7,005 nucleotides of DNA, taken from assembly GCA_028876585.1 (NCBI GenBank), contig JAGWRL010000015.1, positions 1-7,005 on the forward strand, in the 5' to 3' direction. The DNA is from Pseudomonadota bacterium. GTDB taxonomy: Bacteria > Pseudomonadota > Alphaproteobacteria > Rhizobiales > Beijerinckiaceae. The position numbers and the translations under genes were made by a program. Under the pieces are notes generated by a model, which searched no databases, was not told where the DNA came from, and saw nothing but the letters and a program-made list of their open reading frames with translations. Shown in pieces: positions 1 to 5,565 of this stretch; position 1 is the stretch's first letter, and each line of letters starts with the position of its first letter.

Positions 1-983
1 AAGACCCGACGCGCGGGTTCCTGCCTTCGACCGGGCGGCTGGTGCGCTATCGCCCGCCGGCGGAGGGCAAGCACGACGGCGTCACCGTGCGCAACGACAC
101 CGGCGTCTACGAGGGCGGCGAAATCTCGATCTATTACGATCCGATGATCGCCAAGCTGGTCACCCACGCGGCGACGCGGACGCGGGCGATCGAGGCGCAG
201 GCCGACGCGCTCGACGCCTTTTATGTCGAGGGCATCCGTCACAACATCCCGTTCCTGTCGGCGCTGATGCGGCACGAGCGCTGGCGCGAGGGGCGGTTGT
301 CGACAGGGTTCATCGCCGAGGAGTTTCCCGACGGCTTTTCCGCGCAACGCCCGAGCGGCGAGACGGAGCGCGTGATCGCCGGCGTGGCGACCCATGTCGA
401 TCACGTCATGAATACGCGCAAGCGCCAGATTTCGGGCCAGTTGCGCGCGGCCGGCCGGCTGACCTTCGACCTAGCCCGCGTCGTCGCCTTCGGCGAGACG
501 CGGATCGCGCTGACGGTCGAGCCGCGCGGCGACGGGCTCGACATCGCCTTCGCCGAGGACGGCGCGCGGCTGAGTTTCGCCTCGGCCTGGACGCCGGGCC
601 AGCCGGTGTGGCGCGGCGAGATCGACGGGCGCGCCGTCTCCGCGCAATTGCGGCCGCTGCTCAACGGCTTCGAGATCGCCCACGGCGGGGCGCAGGTGCA
701 GGCGCGCGTGTTCACCGCGCGCGAGGCCGAATTCGCCGGGCTGATGCGGGAGCGCAAGGGCGCCGACACCTCGAAGACGCTGCTGTGCCCGATGCCGGGG
801 CTGGTCAAGAGCATCGCGGTCACGGAAGGGCAGGAGGTCAAGGCCGGCGAGGCTTTGTGCATGGTCGAGGCGATGAAGATGGAGAACGTGCTGCTCGCCG
901 AACGCGACGTGACGGTGAAGAAGCTGCTCGCCAAGCCGGGGGATTCGCTGGCGGTGGATGCGGTGATCATGGAATTTGCGTAA
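1..983 (+). CDS. pccA: Propionyl-CoA carboxylase alpha (biotin-carrying) subunit, C-terminal part
   Basis: PccA carries the biotin carboxylase and biotin carrier domains of propionyl-CoA carboxylase, which converts propionyl-CoA to methylmalonyl-CoA in the cytoplasm. The 5' end lies outside the window; the reading frame is open from base 3, giving 326 visible residues, about half of the usual ~665. In order they show the end of the biotin carboxylase domain (DPTRGFLPSTGRL, then EGGEISIYYDPMIAKLV), the linker with HNIPFL and a PDGF motif typical of PccA, a BT-like beta-rich region (about residues 110-235), and the biotinyl domain (about 255-326). The biotin-accepting lysine is in EAMKMEN, codon 876-878, 34 residues from the C-terminus, which is the normal spacing. 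The HNIPFL/PDGF section favours PccA over acetyl- or methylcrotonyl-CoA carboxylase. The GTG at 42 is an internal valine, not a start. No frameshift is seen. Identification is strong; substrate specificity is inferred from family features. Confidence 0.93.
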   Translation, partial: DPTRGFLPSTGRLVRYRPPAEGKHDGVTVRNDTGVYEGGEISIYYDPMIAKLVTHAATRTRAIEAQADALDAFYVEGIRHNIPFLSALMRHERWREGRLSTGFIAEEFPDGFSAQRPSGETERVIAGVATHVDHVMNTRKRQISGQLRAAGRLTFDLARVVAFGETRIALTVEPRGDGLDIAFAEDGARLSFASAWTPGQPVWRGEIDGRAVSAQLRPLLNGFEIAHGGAQVQARVFTAREAEFAGLMRERKGADTSKTLLCPMPGLVKSIAVTEGQEVKAGEALCMVEAMKMENVLLAERDVTVKKLLAKPGDSLAVDAVIMEFA

Positions 984-993
984 ACGCGCCGTC

Positions 994-1012
994 GCGGCCG
1001 CCGCACTTTTTT
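994..1012 (+). terminator. Weak intrinsic terminator candidate after pccA
   Basis: Eleven bases after the pccA stop, GCGG (994-997) can pair with CCGC (1001-1004) around a three-base loop, followed two bases later by six T (1007-1012). The T run is convincing, but the stem is only four GC pairs, so this may be a weak or accessory terminator. The 283-base gap to the next start fits transcription ending here. Confidence 0.35.
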
Positions 1013-1089
1013 GCAACCTAGTCGCAACTTGGCTTGTCGCGGACGGCGGCGCGGCGTAGCTTGGTTCGCATTGGAACTATACGTTTTCT

Positions 1090-1142
1090 CGGTCGGTCGC
1101 CTCTATTGCGTTCTGGGCTATTTGGGTCGAGGCGACCGACTG
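1090..1142. repeat. 12-bp perfect inverted repeat in the pccA-GT87 gap
   Basis: GTCGGTCGCCTC (1092-1103) and GAGGCGACCGAC (1129-1140) are exact reverse complements separated by 25 bases. The arms extend outward by a G-T wobble (1091/1141) and a C-G pair (1090/1142). No T run follows on either side, so it does not look like a terminator. It lies about 125 bases upstream of the GT87 start, in DNA with no credible gene. It could be a leader hairpin, a small RNA element or a binding site for a dimeric regulator. The rest of the 984-1266 gap holds only a poor promoter candidate (TTGTCG at 1034, 17-base spacer, TAGCTT at 1057). Confidence 0.6.
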
Positions 1143-1266
1143 GAAAGCTCTGGCGTTAGGCGAATCTTCGCCATGACGCGCGCCGCCGGCGCGGCTTTAG
1201 ACCCTCGCAACGATAATGTGGTTGTCTCGGCCGCACGCGCATGAGGCGCGGGGCCGGGAGCCAGGC

Positions 1267-2511
1267 ATGAGTTTGCAAGCGTCCGCGTGGGAAGCGCCCT
1301 CCGAGCGCAAGGCGGCGGGCGGGCGGTTTCGCCTGCTCGACCTCGCGTTGTCGCGCAAGGCGGTCGAGTTGACGGCGATGTTCTCCGCCGCGATGTTCTT
1401 CGCCTATGTGTTCATGGCGGTGAAGGTGACGCTGGCGGGCGGCGAGGGCTACCACTTCGGCGATTTCTTCGCGCTTTGGACCTCGGCCGTCATCACCCAC
1501 GCCGGCGACGCCGCGGTCAATTTCGACGCCGACGCGCTGCATCTGCGCCAGACCGCGCTCGGCATGAATCCCGACGGCTACAACCCGTTCCCCTATCCCC
1601 CGACCTTCCTGCTGCTGCTGGGTCCGCTGGGGGCGCTGTCGCAGCGGACGGCGTTCTATCTGTTCATGGTCCCCGCCTTCGCGGCCTATCTCATGGCGAT
1701 GGGAGCGGGGCGGTGGCGCGAATGGTGGTGGGGCCTGGGGGCGATGATCGCGCCGGCGACCGGCATCACGCTGATCTCGGGCCAGACCGGCTATCTCTCC
1801 GGCGCGTTGATGATCGGCGGCCTGCGCCTTCTGCCGACCCGGCCGGCGCTGGCGGGCGTGCTGTTCGGCCTGCTGACCTACAAGCCGCAACTCGGCGTGC
1901 TGGTCCCCGTCGCGCTGCTGGCGATGGGAAGTGGGCGGGCGCTCGCCTCCGCCACCGCGACTTTCGCCGTCGGCGTGGTGGTTTCAGGCCTCGTCTACGG
2001 CTTCCCGCTGTGGGGCCTGTGGGCGCATTCGATCACGGAATATGCGACGCGCTTTCACCCCGTGGTCGGCTACATGCCGACGATCTACGCCAATGCGATC
2101 ATGCTGGGGGCGTGGCGATCGGTCGCATGGGGGCTGCAACTGGCGGTGTCTATTCCGGTCGCGATCGTGGTGTGGCGGGCGTTCCGGCACGGGCCCTACG
2201 CGCGGGCGGCGGCGCTGCTGGTGGTGGGCACCTATCTGGCGACGCCGCACGCCTTCAATTACGACATGCCGATGATGACGCTGGCGCTGGTGTGGTATTT
2301 CGTCGATCGGCACAATGGCAGCGGCCGGTTCGATCTCGGCGAGATCGTCGCGCTGCTGCTCGCCTTCACCATGCCCTTCCTCATGCTGGAACTGAAGAAG
2401 GTCGACATGCCGATGAGCTGGGCGCCGCTCGGGCTGATGTTCTGCCTGATCGCCTGGCCGCGCCGGCAAGGGCGCGAAACCGTGCCGGAAGCGGCGCTGG
2501 CGGCGGCGTGA
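1267..2511 (+). CDS. GT87 (DUF2029) polytopic membrane glycosyltransferase
   Basis: Predicted inner-membrane protein of 414 residues resembling glycosyltransferase family 87 (DUF2029). GT87/GT-C enzymes use polyprenyl-phosphate-linked sugars and transfer them on the outer face of the membrane; the sugar and acceptor here cannot be read from sequence. Family-like features are an acidic residue in the first extracytoplasmic loop (GDFFALW, D66), the YPPT motif before a hydrophobic helix (110-113), GQTGY (172-176), RPALAGVLFGLLTYKPQLG (about 192-210) and ATPHAFNYD (325-333). Roughly ten hydrophobic segments are visible. ATG 1267 is chosen because GGGAG (1256-1260) sits six bases upstream; the in-frame ATG at 1216 lacks a ribosome binding site and would add a non-conserved-looking 17 residues. 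The gene stands alone: its left neighbour is 283 bases away and its right neighbour is convergent, so no pathway is implied. The family call is good; the biochemical role is unassigned. Confidence 0.82.
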   Translation: MSLQASAWEAPSERKAAGGRFRLLDLALSRKAVELTAMFSAAMFFAYVFMAVKVTLAGGEGYHFGDFFALWTSAVITHAGDAAVNFDADALHLRQTALGMNPDGYNPFPYPPTFLLLLGPLGALSQRTAFYLFMVPAFAAYLMAMGAGRWREWWWGLGAMIAPATGITLISGQTGYLSGALMIGGLRLLPTRPALAGVLFGLLTYKPQLGVLVPVALLAMGSGRALASATATFAVGVVVSGLVYGFPLWGLWAHSITEYATRFHPVVGYMPTIYANAIMLGAWRSVAWGLQLAVSIPVAIVVWRAFRHGPYARAAALLVVGTYLATPHAFNYDMPMMTLALVWYFVDRHNGSGRFDLGEIVALLLAFTMPFLMLELKKVDMPMSWAPLGLMFCLIAWPRRQGRETVPEAALAAA

Positions 2512-2514
2512 CGA

Positions 2515-2544
2515 ACGAAAAAGCCGCGCCCGAAGGCGCGGCTT
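2515..2544 (-). terminator. Intrinsic terminator of the HiPIP/cytochrome-porin unit
   Basis: A perfect 10-bp stem (2521-2530 with 2535-2544) closes a four-base loop. Read on the minus strand the loop is TTCG closed by C-G, the very stable UUCG tetraloop. The stem ends in AA/TT and is followed on that strand by further T, giving a TTTTTCGTT tail. It lies 29 bases beyond the stop of the minus-strand cytochrome-porin gene. It is also nine bases past the GT87 stop on the plus strand, where the tail (TTGGATTTG) is poor, so it mainly serves the minus strand while separating two convergent genes. Confidence 0.88.
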
Positions 2545-2573
2545 GGATTTGTCGTCTCAGTTGAGCGGGCTGG

Positions 2574-3980
2574 TCAGAACGCCGCCCAGGCGTAGAGGAA
2601 CAGCGTGTCGTTGCCGTTGGCGTTGTGGGTGCCGCCGGCGCCGGGAGTTCCAATCGCGCCGTCAAAGTTGTTGGTGCCGCCGAACAGGTGCAGATATTTG
2701 ACGTATTCCACGCCGAGCCGCACGTTCATCTGCTTGTCCGGCCCCGGCGCGCCCTTGCTGAACGGCAGATAGGCGAGGTCGAAGATCAACCCGTCGCCGT
2801 TGGGCGAATTGTTGACGCTATTTCCTCCCCACACGCCGTTCGCGGAAAGCCCGGCGTCGGAGCTGCCCTGCACATTGAAATAGCCGCCGGTCAGGCTGTA
2901 GGTGTGATCCCAGACGAACGACGCGCTGGTCTTGAACGAATTGATCCAGTCGGTCGGATTGGCCGAGATGCCCTGCGCGAAGGACGAATCGAGCCGCTGC
3001 TTCTCGTAGGTGTTGGCGGCCTTGACCGTAACGCTGTATTTGTCGCCGTCGTACTGGTACTGCGCGTCGACGCCGAGATCGAGATATTTGTCGGTGCCGG
3101 TGCCGAATGCGCCGCCCGGCACGGTCTGGCCGTACAGGCCGTAGGTGCCGACCATCACATAATGATTGCCCCAATGCGGCTCCAACGCCACGCGCCAATA
3201 GGGGATCGTGCCGATCTGCGCGTCGGGCGAGGGGCCGGGCTGCATGCCGAACGCTTCCTGGATGCCGCGGTCATAGCCGCGATAGGCGGTCATTTCCGCA
3301 TAGAGCATGTCATTCCACCACAGATACATGCCCGCGCCGCCGGCGACTTGCGCCAGCGCGTCGATATGGGTGCCGGGCACGCTATTGGCGGCGAACGACG
3401 AGCCGATCTCCGGGAAAGCCCAGGCGTCGACGGTGTTCCAGACGTCCTGCACGGTCGGCGTGTTGTTGACGGTGACGCCGATATAGCCGTCCTTGCCGAA
3501 CAGGTTGACGTTCTTGACGTAACGCACGTCGGAAGCGTCGAACCAGAGCTGCTGGGTCACCGGATTGAGCGACACCTGGATGAAGGCGCCGAGATCGCCA
3601 TAGACCTTGCCGGCGTAGAACCCCGTCACCTGCTGGATCGCGAGATTGTCGTTGGTCCGCAGGCCCGGCGCCGGCGGCGCGTCTTGCGCCGCGCGGGTGT
3701 GGGTGAAGCCCGGCATCAGCATGGCCGCGAGCGGCGGAATCTTGTCGTCGCCGCCGCCGAGCGTATAACCGCTCAGCTTGAAGCGGCGCCCGAACGGCGT
3801 GAGCTCGGGAAACGCGGTGTGACAGGCGGCGCAGGGTTGCCCCGTCTGACGCGCGAAGCTCGGCACGGCTTGGGCGGGCTGCGAGCCCAGCGCCAAAACG
3901 AAAAAGCTGGCGATCGCAAGCGCCAGCCCCAAGCCTAGATCGAATGGGCCTGGTCGGCCCCGTTCCCTCAGCGTCCGCAT
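2574..3980 (-). CDS. Cyc2-like outer-membrane monohaem cytochrome-porin
   Basis: Predicted 468-residue exported protein joining a short c-type cytochrome segment to an outer-membrane beta-barrel. The N-terminus is basic, then hydrophobic (about residues 17-33), with a likely cleavage site after AQA (36-38). The mature protein begins VPSFARQTGQPCAACHTAF, with the single haem motif CAACH at 50-54, followed by PELTPFGRRFKLSGYTL. This FARQTG-CxxCH-GR-FK-GYT context matches, from memory, the cytochrome part of Cyc2, the iron-oxidising outer-membrane cytochrome of Acidithiobacillus and neutrophilic iron oxidisers. The remaining ~400 residues contain alternating aromatic/polar strands, no further cysteine, and end in YAWAAF with the C-terminal Phe used by the BAM machinery. 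ATG 3980 is chosen over the in-frame TTG at 3995 because GGGGG lies eight bases upstream. It is downstream of and probably co-transcribed with the HiPIP gene (80-base gap). Likely role: electron transfer across the outer membrane. Architecture is well supported; donor and direction are inferred. A related but non-iron-oxidising cytochrome-porin is the main alternative. Confidence 0.8.
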   Translation of the reverse strand: MRTLRERGRPGPFDLGLGLALAIASFFVLALGSQPAQAVPSFARQTGQPCAACHTAFPELTPFGRRFKLSGYTLGGGDDKIPPLAAMLMPGFTHTRAAQDAPPAPGLRTNDNLAIQQVTGFYAGKVYGDLGAFIQVSLNPVTQQLWFDASDVRYVKNVNLFGKDGYIGVTVNNTPTVQDVWNTVDAWAFPEIGSSFAANSVPGTHIDALAQVAGGAGMYLWWNDMLYAEMTAYRGYDRGIQEAFGMQPGPSPDAQIGTIPYWRVALEPHWGNHYVMVGTYGLYGQTVPGGAFGTGTDKYLDLGVDAQYQYDGDKYSVTVKAANTYEKQRLDSSFAQGISANPTDWINSFKTSASFVWDHTYSLTGGYFNVQGSSDAGLSANGVWGGNSVNNSPNGDGLIFDLAYLPFSKGAPGPDKQMNVRLGVEYVKYLHLFGGTNNFDGAIGTPGAGGTHNANGNDTLFLYAWAAF

Positions 3981-4018
3981 ATTGACAACCCCCAAATTGC
4001 CCGAAGTCTTTTGTGACA

Positions 4019-4049
4019 GGCGGCGCCGGCTTCATCGAGCGGCGCCGCC
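4019..4049 (-). other. Intercistronic hairpin between HiPIP and cytochrome-porin
   Basis: GGCGGCGCC (4019-4027) and GGCGCCGCC (4041-4049) form a perfect nine-bp GC stem. The 13-base spacer can add a GCT/AGC pairing after one bulged base. It begins 11 bases after the HiPIP stop. On the minus strand no T run follows (TGTCACAAAAG), so it is unlikely to be a full terminator. It may stabilise the short HiPIP message or reduce read-through into the large membrane protein gene. Confidence 0.6.
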
Positions 4050-4060
4050 GGTTACCCGTT

Positions 4061-4315
4061 TCAGCCCTTGGCGACCCACAACTTGCACCAGCCGTTCGGC
4101 GAGATCGCGCCGCTGACCGATTTGCAGCTCGAAGGCGCGACGAACAGGTTGCAGCCCTTGCAGTCCTTGCCGTCCTTCGGGCTGCCCTGATAGGCGACCG
4201 CGGTGGGCGGCAGGGAGGCGGCCTGCGCGCGCGCCAGCGCGAACATCGGGCCGGCGGCCGCCGCCGCGAAGAGAACAGTGCGCCGGCTCACGCCCGCGTT
4301 TGACTTGCTTTCCAT
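4061..4315 (-). CDS. High-potential iron-sulfur protein (HiPIP), Tat-exported
   Basis: HiPIPs are small periplasmic [4Fe-4S] proteins that carry single electrons at high potential, for example to reaction centres or terminal oxidases; Iro of Acidithiobacillus, linked to iron oxidation, belongs to this group. This 84-residue precursor has a twin-arginine signal (SRRTVLF, 10-16), a hydrophobic stretch and a likely cleavage site after AQA (30-32). That leaves about 52 mature residues, at the small end of the family. All four cluster cysteines are present: C52-x2-C55-x8-C64-x12-C77, with a conserved-type Tyr in VAYQ (Y42) and the closing GWCKLW motif. The Tat signal fits folding with the cluster inserted before export. 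ATG 4315 has GAGG seven bases upstream. It is the first gene of a probable two-gene unit with the cytochrome-porin, suggesting it is that protein's periplasmic partner. The family call is firm; the partnership is inferred from gene order. Confidence 0.93.
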   Translation of the reverse strand: MESKSNAGVSRRTVLFAAAAAGPMFALARAQAASLPPTAVAYQGSPKDGKDCKGCNLFVAPSSCKSVSGAISPNGWCKLWVAKG

Positions 4316-4420
4316 AGGAACGCCTCACATTCGAGACGAGCCGCCGTCGGCGCGCTCGCCGATATCACGACGCGCAAATTCGAACACGAACTACCGCCGC
4401 ATGATTCGATATTGCGCCGC

Positions 4421-4449
4421 AGTAGGCCCGAGTGGTTGATTCATGTCAA
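4421..4449 (-). promoter_or_regulatory. Candidate sigma-70-type promoter for the HiPIP unit
   Basis: On the minus strand a perfect TTGACA (plus positions 4444-4449) is followed by a 17-base spacer and CCTACT (4421-4426). The -35 match is complete and the spacing is ideal; the -10 is weak at three of six. It would give a leader of about 100 bases before the HiPIP ATG. The leader contains a six-bp hairpin, TCGGCG/CGCCGA, at 4347-4362. The weak -10 would be consistent with a promoter needing an activator. Confidence 0.45.
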
Positions 4450-4453
4450 CTAC
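4432..4453. promoter_or_regulatory. Inverted repeat over the HiPIP -35, possible operator
   Basis: GTGGTTGA (4432-4439) and TCAACTAC (4446-4453) are reverse complements at seven of eight positions, with a six-base centre. The right arm covers most of the TTGACA of the candidate HiPIP promoter. Size and position suit a dimeric transcription factor, but no regulator gene lies nearby and the site could be chance. Confidence 0.35.
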
Positions 4454-4478
4454 GACAATTTCGTAATGTTTTCGCTGT

Positions 4479-4503
4479 TCTCGCGGCGCTTCCCGCCGCG
4501 GGA
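4479..4503. other. GC-rich hairpin in the divergent intergenic region
   Basis: CGCGGCG (4482-4488) pairs perfectly with CGCCGCG (4494-4500) around a five-base loop, and three more outer pairs, including one G-T, extend it to ten. It lies about 100 bases upstream of the first DUF4864 gene. It may sit in that gene's leader, but I could not place a convincing rightward promoter. There is no T run long enough for a good terminator. Confidence 0.4.
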
Positions 4504-4600
4504 TTTGTGGCCCAACTCACGGAACATGCGCGAAAAACAAGTAATGTTGCCGGAACGGGTCGACGCCGGCGAAGTTAATGCTGCATCGATGGAGGGCGAA

Positions 4601-5023
4601 ATGGCCTATCCGAAATCCTGCTGTCTCGGTTTCGTCGTCGGCTTGGCGTTGGTCGCCCCGGGCGCTTTCGCTGACGAGACGCCGCCGGCCGATGCGCGCG
4701 CCGTGGTCGCCGCCCAGCTCGACGCGTTCGAGCATGACGACGCCGCCCGCGCCTGGAGGCTCGCCGCGCCGGAAGTGCAGGCCCGATTTCAGTCGGCCGA
4801 AAACTTCATCGGCGCGGTCAAGTCGGATTTTGGCCCGATCTATCGTCACCGCAGCGTGGATTTCGGCCCGGTCGCGCGCAAGGGCGACCAGGTCGGCATA
4901 GTGGTCACGCTGGTCGACGCCGACAACAAGGTCTGGTCGGCTTTGTTCACGCTCTCGCGCCAGGACGGCGTGTGGCGCACCTCCGGCTGCCTGCTCGCCG
5001 AGACGCCGCAGCTCAGCGTCTGA
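4601..5023 (+). CDS. Secreted DUF4864 protein, first of a tandem pair
   Basis: A 140-residue protein of unknown function matching, by recognition, the DUF4864 family. It begins with a signal peptide (hydrophobic 9-22, likely cleavage after AFA, 22-24), so it is probably periplasmic. The mature part carries QLDAF (39-43), an AAPE segment (56-59), YRHRS (81-85), VDADN (105-109) followed by VW, and a terminal W-R-x-x-GC (126-130). It resembles a small alpha+beta fold of the NTF2-like type, though that is a guess. C130 is matched in the paralogue. ATG 4601 is chosen because GGAGG (4591-4595) lies five bases upstream; the in-frame ATG at 4589 overlaps that site and upstream extensions look non-coding. 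It is divergent from the HiPIP/cytochrome-porin unit and followed after 80 bases by its paralogue. Function is not known. Confidence 0.85.
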   Translation: MAYPKSCCLGFVVGLALVAPGAFADETPPADARAVVAAQLDAFEHDDAARAWRLAAPEVQARFQSAENFIGAVKSDFGPIYRHRSVDFGPVARKGDQVGIVVTLVDADNKVWSALFTLSRQDGVWRTSGCLLAETPQLSV

Positions 5024-5103
5024 AAGAATTCGCGGCCGAGCCGCTCGCCGGCAAATCCGCGCGCCCGGTCCGCGCGTATCGGGGACAGCATCGCGGAGGT
5101 CTC

Positions 5104-5508
5104 ATGCGCGCCCTGGCTGTCGCCCTGCTGTTGTTCCTGTTCGCCGCGCCGGCGGCGGCCGATGACGCGGGCGAGGTTCAGGCCGTGATCACGCGCCAGC
5201 TCGACGCCTTCGCCGCCGACGACGCCGTGGCGGCGTTCGCTTTCGCCGCGCCCGCCATCCGCGAAAAATTCGCCGACCCGCAGGTGTTTCTGGCGATGGT
5301 GAAGGCGGCCTATCCCGCGGTCTATCGCCATCGCAGCGCGCAATTCGGCGCGCAGGCCCGGCAGGGCGACCGGATCGTGCAGAGCGTGACTTTCGTCGAC
5401 GCCGACAATCTGGTGTGGACCGGGGTCTACCGGCTGGAGCGACAGGCGGAGGGAGGCTGGCGCATCGCCGGCTGCGTGGTGGCGCGCGCCGACGAGACCA
5501 GCCTGTGA
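5104..5508 (+). CDS. Secreted DUF4864 protein, second of a tandem pair
   Basis: A 134-residue paralogue of the preceding gene, about 45% identical by eye over roughly 105 aligned residues. A signal peptide (MRALAVALLLFLFAAPAAA) likely cleaves after residue 19. The same motifs recur at QLDAF (32-36), YRHRS (74-78), VDADN (98-102), VW, and GWRIAGC ending at 124. Conservation of these motifs between diverged copies marks the probable functional surface. ATG 5104 has GGAGG (5095-5099) four bases upstream; reading further upstream runs into sequence overlapping the previous gene. The 80-base gap and shared strand suggest co-transcription. This copy has the more typical family sequence (FADPQVFLAMVKAAYP), while the first is more diverged. 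The role is unknown; periplasmic location is inferred from the signal peptide. Confidence 0.86.
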   Translation: MRALAVALLLFLFAAPAAADDAGEVQAVITRQLDAFAADDAVAAFAFAAPAIREKFADPQVFLAMVKAAYPAVYRHRSAQFGAQARQGDRIVQSVTFVDADNLVWTGVYRLERQAEGGWRIAGCVVARADETSL

Positions 5509-5519
5509 CGGCGCTTTTC

Positions 5520-5557
5520 TCGGAACGGCGCTTGCGCTAGGATCGCCGCCGTTCGGA
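5520..5557 (+). promoter_or_regulatory. Hairpin covering the ribosome binding site of the next gene
   Basis: TCGGAACGGCG (5520-5530) pairs with CGCCGTTCGGA (5547-5557) at 10 of 11 positions, and GCG/CGC (5534-5536 with 5544-5546) continues the stem inside. The right arm contains the GGA of the GGAG ribosome binding site (5555-5558) for the oxidoreductase at 5566. If transcribed from upstream, this structure could limit its translation until melted or bound. There is no T run, so it is not a good terminator. Confidence 0.5.
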
Positions 5558-5565
5558 GATATGAC

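Noticed and set aside
1011..1244. A 77-codon open frame in the pccA-GT87 gap
   Set aside because: It would need a TTG start without a ribosome binding site, has no recognisable features, and spans the inverted repeat.
1287..2564. A 425-codon open frame on the plus strand overlapping the GT87 gene in another frame
   Set aside because: Its product is Arg/Gly/Ala-rich with no domain, while the overlapping frame encodes a clear membrane protein with family motifs and a ribosome binding site.
2625..3938. A 437-codon open frame on the plus strand opposite the cytochrome-porin gene
   Set aside because: It is the antisense shadow of a gene with a signal peptide, haem motif and C-terminal Phe; the shadow has no start context or domain.
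4412..4600. An upstream extension of the first DUF4864 gene
   Set aside because: The frame is open, but the added 63 residues would put a non-signal sequence before an obvious signal peptide, and the strong GGAGG lies just before ATG 4601.
5508..5533. A nine-base direct repeat, ACGGCGCTT, after the second DUF4864 gene
   Set aside because: It is short, GC-rich and occurs only twice; it is better explained as part of the hairpin region.
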